Source: Ceratotherium simum simum (lineage: Eukaryota > Chordata > Mammalia > Perissodactyla > Rhinocerotidae). From it: DNA of 64,000 bases. Positions 53,825 through 64,000 of this stretch are shown here, one piece after another. A program made the translations under genes and the position numbers. Below the pieces are notes generated by a model. The model worked only from the letters and a program-made list of their open reading frames with translations, had not been told where the DNA came from and made no database searches. The stretch lies in NCBI RefSeq assembly GCF_000283155.1, contig NW_004454280.1, positions 296,343 through 360,342 of the forward strand, written 5' to 3'. Position 1 is the first letter of the stretch. Each line of letters starts with the position of its first letter.

Positions 53825-54040
53825 AGCTTAGGGGGCCCCCCTTCCAGGCTGCCACAGCCCCTGTGCTTTCCCATCATATATCATCAATCACGTGGTTGCC
53901 TATTTACCTCTCCCTCCAGGTAAGGAGCTCTGGGAGAGCATAAGGCAGGATCCATACTACTTTTTCATGGTTGCATCTTGGGGGTCAACACAGTGCCTGG
54001 GACATCATAGTAGCTTAATGACTGTTTGTTAAACGATGAG
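53825..54040 (-). repeat. L2 LINE fragment (minus orientation)
   Basis: 'ctttcccatcatatatcatc', 'gtaaggagctctgggagagcataaggcagg' and 'cacagtgcctgggacatcatagtagcttaatg' are in reversed L2 3'-end order. Confidence 0.6.
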
Positions 54041-54451
54041 TAGAAAGAATGGGACCATTCACATCATGTGGGTTCCACAGAGGGGAGCACAGAGGCAAGG
54101 GAGCCACCCCTACTCTTTGTCTTCTTTTGTTGAGTAAATCCACAGAACACTCCAACTTGAAAAGCACCTGTCCCATTTATATTCAGCGCCCTGTGCCATC
54201 CTCAAGGTGGAAAAAGATCGATTTGTTTGTCGGTAACAGGTAACCCATGTACAGGGTACAAAATTTAAAACATACAAAAGACCATAAGTGAATGTAAGTC
54301 TCCCTCACACCCCTCCCCAAGGGCTCTTTCTCCCATAAACAATTACTGCTCCTGTCTCTGGATTAGAAATTTCTTAACAGAAAAACTGAGGCAATAACCC
54401 CGTTAAGCGACACGTGTAGTCAGCAGAAGACAATTTTACACGTCAATGTTT

Positions 54452-54681
54452 TTTTTGTTTGTTTGTTTGTTTTTTTTAAAGATTTTATTTATTCAGTTTT
54501 TTCCCCCCAAAGCCCCAGTAGATAGTTGTATGTCATAGGTTCACATCCTTCTAGTTGCTGTACGTGGGACTCGGCCTCGCGCTGGACGGAGAAGTGGTGC
54601 CTCGGGGCGCTCCCGGGATCCGAACCCGGGTCGCCAGCATCAGAGCGCGCGCACTTAACCGCTAAGCCACAGAGCCGGCCC
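54452..54681 (-). mobile_element. ERE-type SINE next to the BIN3 promoter
   Basis: It is a minus-orientation ERE with a T-rich start (with TTTG repeats), 'aaagccccagtagatagttg', 'gggatccgaacccggg' and 'agagccggccc' at the end. Flanks are TACACGTCAATGTTT at 54437-54451 and TACACATCAATGTTT at 54682-54696, a 15-base target-site duplication with one change. It ends only about 200 bases before the BIN3 transcription start region. Confidence 0.95.
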
Positions 54682-54719
54682 TACACATCAATGTTTAAGG
54701 CAGAAAACGCCCCCAGGGG

Positions 54720-54935
54720 TCCTTGTGCCCCCGCCAAGGCAGCAGGGCCCCGAGCCAGGGCAAATCGGCGGGAACCCCGCGGCGGCGGAAGGGTTAACGC
54801 CCCGCCCCACCTCCCAGCCGCCGCTTCCGGGCATTGGGGGCGGGGCCTACGTCACTTCCTGGAGACTGGCTGAATCCGGAAGTGATCCCCGAGGACCGAG
54901 AGGTGGCTGAGGACTGCAGCGCGGGGCAGGTGGAT
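54720..54935 (+). promoter_or_regulatory. BIN3: BIN3 CpG-island promoter
   Basis: This is a TATA-less, CpG-rich housekeeping-type promoter. It carries a GC box ('cgccccgcccc' near 54800) and an inverted ETS site ('cgcttccggg' near 54823). A fused CRE/ETS string ('tacgtcacttcctgg', 54849-54863) and a forward ETS site CCGGAAGTGA (54876-54885) follow. Clustered ETS sites near the start are typical of GABP-type promoters. The CpG island runs on to about 55.2 kb into intron 1. The transcription start is inferred at about 54880-54915. Confidence 0.75.
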
Positions 54936-54939
54936 TACC

Positions 54940-54947
54940 ATGAGCTG
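54940..54947 (+). CDS. BIN3: BIN3 first coding exon (partial gene)
   Basis: Only eight coding bases, ATGAGCTG, precede a strong donor gtgagt at 54948. They encode Met-Ser and two bases of a Trp codon, matching the MSW start of bridging integrator 3. The ATG has A at -3 in 'attaccATGA'. BIN3 is an N-BAR-domain protein without an SH3 domain that shapes membranes and influences actin organisation. The call rests on this start, the CpG-island promoter with ETS/CRE sites just upstream, and synteny: BIN3 follows EGR3 in the same orientation on human 8p21.3. The BAR-domain exons are outside the window to the right; I looked for the expected second exon and did not see it. Confidence 0.8.
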
Positions 54948-57900
54948 GTGAGTGAGGCCCGGGCGGCAGGGGCCGCTGGGGCCCTGGGCCCGCGGTGCGC
55001 CTGGCCCTGCGTCCCTCTGAGTCCCTTTGCCCGCGCTGCCCTCACGGACTCGCCGCCCCAGAGCAGGGCCCGACGGGCGCCGGCTCTCGAGTCGTTCAAG
55101 GGGCCTTCCTCCGGTGCTTCCCTGGCGTCCCCATCTCTCGGCAGGACTCACCGGGAAGTGGGGCGGGGGATCCCCTTAGCCTGGGATCCCGGGTCTGACT
55201 CGTTTCCTGACTCTATGTTCGGAGGAGCCTGTCCCATCTTTTCCCAGGTGCTTGAAGTGAGGGACTTCTCTGTTCCCTCCTCTTAAACATCGTTGAGGTG
55301 GAGTGTCTTCTTTCTCCCCTGTGGGCATCTCTCGCATCTCTCCACCGTTCCCATCAGCCCCAGGGCTCTGGCCCTCTGTCAGTCTGGGTCCCCGTTCGCT
55401 GATCAAAACCCACTCTTTTTCGGATGACTAGCCTTTGCACCAATTAACGGTCTTCAAAAGACAAAACTTGCTTCTCTTTTGGAAGTGGCCAGAATTAAAC
55501 ACCCACACCCACACTCCCAGGATAGGATTGGACTAGTTTTAATCATGTCCAAGGCCATTACCCGTTCACTCTTTTCACTCTAAAATAGACATAGGTAAGC
55601 TTAAACATGGGAACTATCAGGTGATGAGAAAAGAAGCCCGGGACGTCTTGGAGTAGTACAGTCACAACTCCAGAGCTGGAAGGCTCGTTGCTAGGGAACT
55701 GTGTGATACTCGGCTGGTAGTAGACACTTCATAATGTTTAACGGTTGATTTATTTTATACGACTCTGTTTCCCAAAGGACCTTACCTTCAGGCTCAAGGA
55801 CCTGTATATCCACAACTCCAAACCTCAGGGAATCCAACTATATAGTGTGCTTGTGTGAATACATTGACCCCCAGAGATGTATGAGATGAATCAACCCTTT
55901 TGGAAACTGAGTTCCATTGGTGTAGGGAACATGTTTGCCACTCTATTCTCAGAGTCTAGCCTATTTTTTTATGCAAAGTAAGTGCGCGATAACTAGTTAT
56001 GAATGAATAAAGATAGTAGAATATCCTTTGGGAAGGCTTTTGCAGGCTCACATTTGGCCGTCAGTGGAGACAGCTCTGGCCACAAGCAGCTAATGTCAGT
56101 CAGTGTTAAGGACAACTTTCTAATGTAAAATTTAAACCATTTCTGTCCCCCCATCTCCCCTGCTTCTTAGGTGAAGATCGATGGACAGATGTCAGACAAT
56201 TGGCACCAGCATGTGGAGGGAAGCCCCGAGCTATGCCCTAATAAGCCCCATCAGGAGCTTCTCTTTTTCCCTCCACCTTTGCTCCAGGAGGCTGATAGGG
56301 AGCTGGAGCCTTAAAAAACTAACTGTCTCATATTGTTATAACCTAGTTAGCGATGGGCAAAGTGGCAGTCCTTCAGTTCCCTTTCCTAGAGGAATTATTT
56401 CCTTAAAGTGTCAGCCTGGGTCCCCAACCTTGTGATGTAGATGTCCTCTTGCCTGCTGCATCTTGAATCTTTGGAGTTCTCTTGCCTAATTTTTCAAGGT
56501 AAGAAGCAGAAAGTGCAGGTTCTTTATATTGCTTAGGTTGGCATTTACAATTTTTAAAAGTGAATCGATCTTTTCTTCACAAATCCAGAGAAGAGTAGAG
56601 CAGAGACCACTAAAGGTAAAGGATTCTCTGGGTGATCTGAAGCACATTGTTTCCACCTGTCCTGCAGAAAATTTTTTCCTGAAAAACTAGTAGCCTGTTT
56701 CCTGAAGTCTGTCAGGTTGGAGAGAATTGAAATTGATAACAACTGTCTAGCAAAAGCTGAGATTTTTATCCAGTAGAATTAATTTATCAGTACATGCACG
56801 TCTTGGCACCTCGCTGGACTGAGGATCACAACCAAAAGGGTGGCTTTGTCCCTCAAAGCTGAGATTCCTTTCTCTTCCTCCTTAGAGGCTTCTACGTCAT
56901 CTCTTGCGTGGACCCTGACCCTCTCTCCCTGAGAGAGGAACAGCACCAGTGCCTGGGCACACAATTGCACTCAGTTCCTTGTTCAATGGCTGGCAAGGAG
57001 ACCAGGGCTGGGTCCTTCTGATTCACTCCTAGAGTGGTTTTCCTGCTCCTAGAATGAATCCATCCATTCATCTGAAACTGGAATTCTCAGTGGGGGAAGA
57101 GACCAGAGTGACGTAGAGCCATCATGGGAGGCTGATGCCCAAGGTCAAGTTCATCAAGCACTTGGGATACGCCAGCCATCATTGAATAAGGCCTAATGGC
57201 ACACAGCTCATGGTCCCCAGAGGGGAACCATTGTTCTGGACTAGGCTGGGCTTTCAAAATGTCACAGTGAGAAATGTCCAATATTGATGCCCTTTGCACA
57301 CTGTGGACTTTGCATGAAGAGTGAGAGGTCTCTGTTCTCTGCTTCCTCTGTGCATGCAGCCCGCCCACCCCTTTTTTGTGTAGTGAGTACCTGCTGCCTT
57401 CCTACACCATCTCCCCATCCACTCATCCACCCATCAGCCTTTCAGCAAGGTGGCCCAGTGGTGTGCCCTGCTAGGAAGAAGGCATTTGATGTTCACATTT
57501 TAGATGGCTGATCCACCTCTTGGTCCCAAGCCAAGTGCTTCTCTTTCTCCTCTCCTCCTCCTTGTCTCCGCCTCTTTCTTCCTGTGTGTGTGCCTTTATT
57601 ATGGTATGGAGGGAGAATTAAGTAGAATTAAGAATAGTGACCTTAATCTGACTTAGCTATCTCCAGGGATTCTAGCCTTCTCTGGAACTACACACCTTGA
57701 TGATTTTAGGCTTGAATGATGAGGAAAAAGGAGTACTGGAGGAAATCTTCCTGTACCTAGGGGTCCAGGAGTTTGACTCAGAACAAAGGAAATTAGAGTC
57801 AGTGCAGGTAAGTTTGGCTAGGAGTTAGAGTGCTGAGTTCAGGTTTTGGTTCTCTCATTCACAATGTGGCCTGGTCAAGCATTTAACCTTTCTCTGTCTT

Positions 57901-58089
57901 GTTTTCTCCAACTATAGCATGTAGTGGATAATCCCAGGTGACACTTTGTCATCCAAGTCTGTTGTGAAAAGAATGGAGAATATGCAGATATGATTTTTTT
58001 CTGACTCTTCTGGGCTCTTCCACCTCGGTCTGCCCCCTTAAATATTGGTATTCCTTGGGGTCAGTCCTCTTTTTTTTTTTTTTTTGCCT

Positions 58090-58525
58090 GTTCTCACTCT
58101 GTATACCCTCTGCATCATCAGGATGAAGGCCTAACTCTGGGCCATGACTTATAAGGCCTTCTGGATCTGGCTGTCCCTCTTTACTCCAGTGTCCAAGCTT
58201 CTCCTGGTCTCTCGTGCCCCTGCTCCTCTCTATGTGCTGTTTCCTCTGCCTGAAATGCCCTTTACTCCCACCCCCATCTATCAGGCCAACAGCCACTCAT
58301 CCTTCAAGAGTCAGTCAGTGGCTGCCCACAGCCTGCCAAGCTGAGTTGGGTGCCCCTTCTCTGACCCTCATTAGCATCTGTACTTGAATTGTTGGTTTAC
58401 TTGTCAGTAACCCCACTAGTCTATGAGCTGTTGAAAACAGGGACTGTCTCTTGGTCACACTGTACCCCCAGCACTGATCCCAGCAACCAGTAAATGTTTA
58501 TTGAATGTATGAATGACGACTTTTT
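58090..58525 (-). repeat. L2 LINE fragment (minus orientation)
   Basis: 'aaggccttctggatctggctgtccctc', 'tgtgctgtttcctctgcctgaaatgccc', 'ttgaaaacagggactgtctc' and 'gtaaatgtttattgaatgtatgaatga' are the reversed L2 3' region, one of the longest L2 pieces here. Confidence 0.75.
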
Positions 58526-58739
58526 CCCATGTACTGCCTTGCCTTAGCTCGGGAAAAATTTTTTGATAAAAACATGCAAAACCTACAAGCCACTTCCTGA
58601 AATGAAGAGTCTCTAAGAGTGCTGTTGTTAGATCGACTGATGGAAGAAGTGGCTCTCCAGCCTCTCTGAGACCCTCTCTGTTCTCTCCCCTCTCCTCTCT
58701 GCCCACCCCCACCCAAACTACTTTATTCTGTATTTCCAT

Positions 58740-58900
58740 AAGACTTCTATAGTACTTCCACGTCCTTCCATCTCACAAATGTGCACCTCTCTCCCGTGTA
58801 AACTCTGAGAGCAGGATTTATAACCTCTTCCTCTTTGTTTACACACTATCTTGCACATAGTAGGTACCTAATTGGTAATGTTGAATGAAATGTAAAGAAA
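58740..58900 (-). repeat. L2 LINE 3'-end fragment (minus orientation)
   Basis: 'aactctgagagcaggatttata' and 'cttgcacatagtaggtacctaattggtaatgttgaatgaaatg' form a second, separate reversed L2 3' end. Confidence 0.65.
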
Positions 58901-59779
58901 GGACGGTAAACTGCTGGGTCAGACGGAACCATCCATATAGTTTCAAACATAGTGGAGTCTCTTTTCCCTCTAGTATTACCATTGCTATCTTACGTTTGTA
59001 TTGAGTGCTTTTAACTTTTCGAATTACTTTCCCATTTATCTGATTTTGTCCTCACGTCTACATCCTCATGTCTTTGAAGTATGCAGTTTAGATCTTATTA
59101 TCTCCATTTGACAACTTGTTAGAATTCACTCAGGGAGTACCTGGCAGAACTGAAACTAACACCTGTGTCTCGTGAGTATTCTCTCCACCTGAACAGGAAC
59201 GTTAGAAAAGTGAAAGATCATTCCCGAGCTGGTTGGAACCCAAAGGAAGATACTGTATTTTAAATGCTAGGGTGTATCAGCACTACCAGGTTGATAGTGA
59301 ATTACAGGAAGTTGCTGAGTTTCACACATAAAATGCTAGAGGTAGTCCTTTGTCCTGCAGACCTCCAGCTATTCTGGGCCATCTCAGCTTCTTCCTACTG
59401 TGGGGCCTCCCTGCCTGTGACTTTGGACAGGCCAAGCACTCCCCAGGCTTTTTCCTCCTCTGTAGAGAGCATGGTAATGCCAGAAGACAGGGACCCCCTG
59501 CAGAGCCTGAGAGAGTCTGTATTTAACATGGCTTTGGGCACAAATGTAAAACACCTCATTCTTATTTCAGCTGTTTGTAATGAGCGGGGGAAGGGACTTT
59601 TTCCAGTTTTTGGAGTAGTTGGAAAGTATCTTGAGCCCCACAGCTTCTTAGTCCAAGGCACTTTCTTATGCATTATACTCTTTAAGTAAATCTGTTGTAG
59701 CCTTTAGAGTTGGCAGTTAAGCTATTAGAGTTGTTTTCCCAAACCCATTATTTTGGTGGCTAATCCATTAAATAGGGCC

Positions 59780-60390
59780 CCGTATAGAGTGTTGCACATA
59801 GATAATGCTTAATAAATATATGTTGATTTAATGCTTATTGAAGATTTTTAACGTATAAGGGCCTATACTAAATGGTGGGGGACATTCAGAAGGCGATAAG
59901 AATCGATCCCTGTCTTCAGCATATGTAAAGTGCCAGGGATTCACAGGAATGACAGCAGATTGCTAAATGTCAGTGTGGCATTGACAAGAAAGACTTCAAC
60001 TAGAGGATGTGGTTTTGCTGAACCTTGACCTAGCAAGTATGTACTGTTTCAGTGGGGAATAAGAGAGGGGTCCAAGTTAGAAGAACGGCATGAAAAGGTG
60101 TGTGAAGACAGAAGGCATCCAGAGTGTTTGAGCCGACAGTTAGGAGGCTGGTGTGGGTTAGTAAATAGTGATGTGAGGAGAGGCCTCGTGGATGAGAGTT
60201 GGCACTCTAGTTGGGGCCATGTGGAAAGTGCTTTCAGTGCCATGCTGAGAAATTGAAATTGAGCCTGGGCTTTTGAAAATTGAAGGTTTGGGGGCAGGGA
60301 AGTGGTGTGGCCAAAGCAGTGATTTAGATTAATTTGGCAGTGCTCTGCAGTGTAACTCAGAACAGAGAAAGAATGGAGCCAGGGGGCTGA
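59780..60390 (+). repeat. L2 LINE 3'-region fragment
   Basis: 'gcttattgaagatttttaac', 'aatcgatccctgtcttcagc', 'gaagacagaaggcatccagagtg' and 'gtggtgtggccaaagcagtgatttagatt' follow the L2 3' region in plus orientation, strongly diverged. Confidence 0.5.
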
Positions 60391-60396
60391 CTAGGA

Positions 60397-60660
60397 CAGT
60401 GGCTTCCAAAACTTTTTGACCACAACTCGCAGTGAGAAATCCCTTTGATATCCCAACTCAAACACACACTTATACTCAAAAGTTTCAGTATGTGTGCTGT
60501 GCACTCTGATATTATGTTCTATTTCATTTTTAAAGGAATGACTCACTTCAATTGATTTCATGACTAATTTTGATATATGTTTACAATGGAATAATGTGTA
60601 GCAATTTAAATGATGAATGAGTGATAGGTATTCTATATAGACTCCAGTTTGAAAATCACT
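60397..60660. mobile_element. hAT-type nonautonomous DNA transposon
   Basis: It begins CAGTGGCTTCCAAA and ends GTTTGAAAATCACT, near inverted termini of the hAT (Charlie/MER) type. The inside reads 'actttttgaccacaactcgcagtgagaaatcc' and 'ttgatttcatgac'. It is a short relic with no transposase. Confidence 0.75.
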
Positions 60661-60839
60661 TATCTGGGAGTTTATTACAAATACTCAGACTATAAGCTAA
60701 CACCTGTGACTCCAGCCAGCAAAGATAGTGTTGCTCGTTTATTTGGTTGTTTTTCAAGGGTTATAATGAGAAATACAGAAGGAGCAACTGTAAAGAACAC
60801 TATTGGTATTCTTCATAAGAACTTACTTCATAGATTTGA

Positions 60840-61915
60840 AAACTGTCAATCAATTTGTAGAAAAGAAAACCTGAATGGACAAAAGCCTTTACCAAGATGT
60901 TCGGTTTATTAGTAATCGGGGAAAAGCAGATTAAACCAACAGTGAGGGCCGGCCCCGTGGCTTAGCGGTTAAGTGAGCACGCTCCGCTGCTGGCGGCCTG
61001 GGTTCGGATCCCGGGTGTGCACGGACACACCGCTTCTCCAGCCATGCTGAGGCCGCGTCCCACATACAGCAACTAGAAGGATGTGCAGCTATGACATACA
61101 ACTATCTACTGGGGCTTTGGGAGAAAAAATAAATAAATAAAATTATTTAAAAAAAAAAAACAACAACAGTGAGATACCATTTCACAGCCATCAGACTGGC
61201 AAAAATTTTAAAGTCTGGGAATGCCAAGTATCTGAGGATGAGGAGCAGTGGGAACTCTGATCCACTTCCAAGTGAGGTGTGTAAATTGATACAGCCACTT
61301 TGGAGATTTTGCAGTACCTCCCACAGTTGGAGACATACCTACCCCCTCACCCATGGAAACTCCTGCACTTGTGCAGCAGGAGACATGCACAGGAATGTTG
61401 CTTCATCATTTGTAGGTGTCCAACCTCCAAAGGATGGGTAGATAAAATGTAATATCTTTCCGTAAGAAAATATAGAGTCATTAAAATGAATGAAGTAGAG
61501 CTGTGTATATCAGTCCTGGACAAATCTCAAAAACATAATGGTGAACATAAAAAGCTAGTTTCAAAATGATGCATTCAATGTTGTACTATTTATATAAAGT
61601 TTAGGCCTGTAAAACAATACTACATTGTGCTTATAGATTTAAACTTATGTAGTAAAAGTATGGGAATAATAAATACTAAATACAGAGTAGTGGTTACCTT
61701 TAGGGTAGCAAGGAGGGAGAGAAAGACATGGAATCAGGCTGTAACACTGAGGGAGCTTCAACAGTATCTGTGCTGTGGTACTGTTCAAAGAATAAGATCT
61801 GAAGCAAGTATGGCTTCATGTTAGAGTTTGACAATGCTAGGTGGCAGCTACATGAGTATTTATTATATATTCTCTATAGTTTTCTGAATGTTTACAATAT
61901 TTCATAACTTTTGTC
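60840..61915 (+). mobile_element. L1 LINE 3'-end fragment (interrupted by ERE)
   Basis: The ORF2/3' UTR end of an old L1 is readable: 'cctgaatggacaaaagcc', 'attagtaatcggggaaaagcagattaaa', 'gagataccatttcacagccatcagactggcaaaaa', 'tgtgtaaattgatacagccactttggag', 'atttatataaagttta' and 'tagtggttaccttt'. It is split by the ERE at 60947-61163. Stops and indels make it inactive. Confidence 0.88.
60947..61163 (+). mobile_element. ERE-type SINE nested in L1
   Basis: The head is 'ggccggccccgtggcttagc', with B-box 'gggttcggatcccggg' and tail '...actatctactggggctttggg' plus an A/T-rich end. CAACAGTGAG occurs at 60937-60946 and 61164-61173 as a target-site duplication. Removing the SINE rejoins the L1 phrase 'accaacagtgagataccattt' smoothly. 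Confidence 0.96.
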
Positions 61916-61987
61916 ATGCCTAGCCTGACCAGCATCATGGCTAGGGCTGACCTCACTTTTCATAGCAAGAGAATTATTGCCTCCTGT

Positions 61988-62002
61988 GGCCAGTAGGTGG
62001 GG
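61988..62002 (+). promoter_or_regulatory. Candidate CTCF site in BIN3 intron 1
   Basis: GGCCAGTAGGTGGGGA matches the CTCF core CCASYAGRKGGC except at its last position. The site lies in non-repeat sequence just after the L1 fragment. Confidence 0.3.
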
Positions 62003-62699
62003 ATGGCCTAGGGAGGTGGGCCTAGAAGTGAGTTTCCATCCCAGTGCTCCTCCTTCTACCTCCTGCTTTTTAGGGGCCAGACCTTCAGCAGAGAAGAGGA
62101 AAAGGTGGAGTGAAACCTCTTTTTATAATTCTTTGTTGGTAAGAGACAGCAGTGAAGATGAGATTAGAGATAACTAATCTGGTGCTTCTGAGTGTCTGCG
62201 TCTAAGCCACTGTTAACCCATCAGAATGGAAATCAGGCCACTGGAGGCTTCTCTCTGGCTTGTTCAGGAAGCAGGTTAAACCTTTCACCTCAGAACGCCT
62301 TATGTTTTGCCGTTTATAAAATGGGGAAATCCACTTTCTACCCCTTCCTGTCTTAACAGATTAGAATGAGGATAAGCGATAACTTGTCTATCAAATATTA
62401 GGAGTTTCTTAAAGAGCTGCAAAAGAAAATCCACACTGCCTCCCTGAATTGCCTGCCTTCCTCCCTTTTCTTGACCTTTAGATGCTCCATCAGCTTCTGT
62501 AGTCCTTTTACTACTCAGCAGGAAGCCACTACTCAATTTTAAGCAAATATATTCACTTGGGCCTGGTGGTGGTACGTTATGATATGGGACTGCTGCTTGC
62601 CCCCAAAACAGAAAAAATCATTTCAGATTTCCCAACCATACTTATCTATGTGTGACTCTATGCAGGTCACCCCCTCTGGACCTCAGTTTGATCATCATC

Positions 62700-62965
62700 A
62701 TCAAAATACCGCCACCACCATCTTTGCAGCAAATACTTACGGGGGGCTTACTGTATGTCAGGAGCTGTTTTAAGCATTAAACTGACTTAGCTTTCCCCGC
62801 AGCCCTATAAAATAGGTATGTCATTATCCCAGTTTGTAGGCAAGGACATAGGAAGGTTAGATAACTTGTCCAAAGTCTCACAGCTGGCAGTTGGCAGAGT
62901 CAGGACTTGAACTCAAGCAGTCTGGCTCCAGAGTCTATCCCTTTATCCAGTGCCCTGTCTCTTGG
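62700..62965 (-). repeat. MIR-type SINE (minus orientation)
   Basis: 'gccctataaaataggtatgtcattatcccagtttgtagg', 'ataacttgtccaaagtctcacagctgg' and 'ggacttgaactcaagcagtctggctcc' are the MIR reverse complement, fairly complete. Confidence 0.75.
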
Positions 62966-64000
62966 GTGAAATACAGGAGTGCAACTTAAATGAACTGACG
63001 TATGGGAAGCACCCAGCACAGGCACTGGCAATAGTAGATGCTCAATAAATAGTCGCTTTGATGAGGTGATCTCACCCAACATTCTGTAATTCATTCTGTC
63101 TTTATTTTTCAGAGGTCAGCCTGGGGAGCATGGGGAAGGAGAGATCACAGCTGAGCTGGGTGATTGTTCTGGTCCAAGTAGCAAATCAGCCAAGTCATGC
63201 CTTTTATTTTTAAACACACACATACCTCCTCAGACTGGTGGTAAGTCAGGGTAGTGTTCTGTGTGCTCTGATTTTGGACCCAGCTAATTTAGTAGAAGGA
63301 CTGAGCTGGAGCTGGAGAGACTGTGGTCATAGGCACTGGAAATGGATCATTTACAGCTCAGTTCGTTTCCCCTTCTGATAGGGGCTCTCACATCCTTGCT
63401 CAGGCTGAACTTCCCTTGGCCCTCTGGCACGGTGGCCAGCTGGCCCTTCAGAGAGGACGGCATCCAACAAGCAGCTGCTCGGCCGGAGCCAGCTGCCTCT
63501 CCGTAAGCCCTGCCCTGGCCCTGGCCCTCTGTTTTCCCTCTCCAGTTGTCAAGGTGGTGGTAGCCTTGGTGGGGACTCAGACCAGAGAAGGCAGCGACCC
63601 AAGGATAGAGTAACAGAAGAATGGGGGGAGGAGGGGCTTGTCCTTCAGCCTGCAGAAGCTGCTGCCTTTCGCCCACCTTCCTGCTCTTGCCGAGACAGTG
63701 ACTCAGGCCCAGACCACTCCCTGGGGAGCCAGGATTTCAGCCACTATCAACTGCCGCCTACTCTTTGCTCAGCCCTCCCTTCATTCTCACCTCCCCCTTC
63801 CCCCCAAAACTGTGATCTTTGCCCAGCTAGAGATATCAGAAAGATGTAAGGTGGAGTAGGCTGAATCATTTCAGGATTCTTTCCACCCCTAAGCCAAGCC
63901 TAGGCTCATTCACATTCAGCAGAAACAAATTCCAGAGGCCAAGTGAAGACCAGGGGAGAATGTATAGGTTTTAGCTTCTTTACATTCTTCTTTGTAATGG

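Larger units (their letters stand above)
35211..54715. other. EGR3-BIN3 intergenic region
   Basis: About 19.5 kb have no recognisable gene. The region holds four ERE SINEs and part of a fifth near the BIN3 promoter, numerous MIR and L2 fragments, a CA microsatellite at 37.9 kb, and G/C-moderate unique DNA. No exon of a known protein family was seen. The longest open frame (about 45.5-46.7 kb) lacks an early ATG and crosses low-complexity sequence. Confidence 0.7.
54948..64000 (+). other. BIN3: BIN3 intron 1 (5' part)
   Basis: At least 9 kb of intron follow the BIN3 donor. It starts as a CpG island and becomes A/T-rich, with L2, MIR, hAT-type and L1 remnants and one ERE nested in the L1. Several segments bounded by good splice signals (56171-56314, 57710-57807, 62074-62138, 63113-63240) are exon-like but match no family I recognise. 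They are listed under findings rather than called. Confidence 0.7.

Noticed and set aside
56740..56760. Exon starting with 'agattcctttc'-like sequence near 56.87 kb as BIN3 exon 2
   Set aside because: The translation diverges immediately from the expected residues and no donor follows in frame.
57949..58296. 115-codon minus-strand frame with a Lys run
   Set aside because: It lies in an L2 fragment and the Lys run comes from a poly-T tract at about 58070-58085.
59264..59689. 141-codon open frame in BIN3 intron 1
   Set aside because: Its middle reads as a diverged MIR ('gactttggacaggccaag...tttttcctcctctgtagagagcatgg'), there is no splice support, and the residues match no family I know.
60649..60912. 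87-codon open frame between the hAT relic and the L1
   Set aside because: It straddles the end of the hAT element and the start of the L1 fragment, is A/T-rich and has no recognisable product.
55000..64000. BIN3 exon 2 (expected to start with Ile-Pro-Phe-type codons after Trp)
   Set aside because: I searched for an acceptor followed by codons for the BAR-domain start and saw none, so exon 2 is taken to lie beyond the window.

Overview
This is a mammalian nuclear genome window, most likely from a perissodactyl (horse, rhinoceros or tapir). Seven copies of tRNA-derived SINEs of the equine repetitive element (ERE) type are present. They have A/B-box heads, two tail types and poly-A tails, and several have clear target-site duplications. 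They sit on a background of old mammalian repeats (MIR, L2, L1, hAT). The gene content matches human 8p21.3, with the + strand here equal to the human minus strand.

Layout: (1) bases 1-12985 are the 3' end of PEBP4 (+ strand): the penultimate coding exon at 2155-2268, a 10.4-kb intron, and the last coding exon at 12708-12862 with a poly-A signal just after it. (2) 12986-29500 is intergenic DNA and the EGR3 upstream region. It holds old repeats, a TGG-type satellite, an orphan CpG island at about 20.5-21.3 kb flanked by A/T-rich homeodomain-like blocks, and the EGR3 CpG island from about 27 kb. (3) 29500-35210 is EGR3 (+): a complete two-exon, 387-residue zinc-finger transcription factor. Its promoter has CRE, CArG and TATA-like elements, its 5' UTR contains a 275-base N gap, and its 3' UTR is about 2.6 kb. 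(4) 35211-54860 is about 20 kb of intergenic DNA with many SINE and L2 pieces and no recognisable gene. (5) From about 54.72 kb comes the BIN3 CpG-island promoter and first exon (only ATG-AGC-TG is coding), followed by at least 9 kb of BIN3 intron 1 running off the right edge.

PEBP4, EGR3 and BIN3 all read left to right and are independent genes. EGR3 is the only gene complete in the window, and its promoter has the layout of an immediate-early gene. I found no microbial, viral or CRISPR-like system. The least explained structures are two inverted repeats in the EGR3 3' UTR, one of which overlaps a poly-A hexamer, and the orphan CpG island with its flanking homeodomain-motif block. There are also exon-like segments with good splice sites inside BIN3 intron 1. 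Statements about human orthologues are from memory; no database search or alignment was run.
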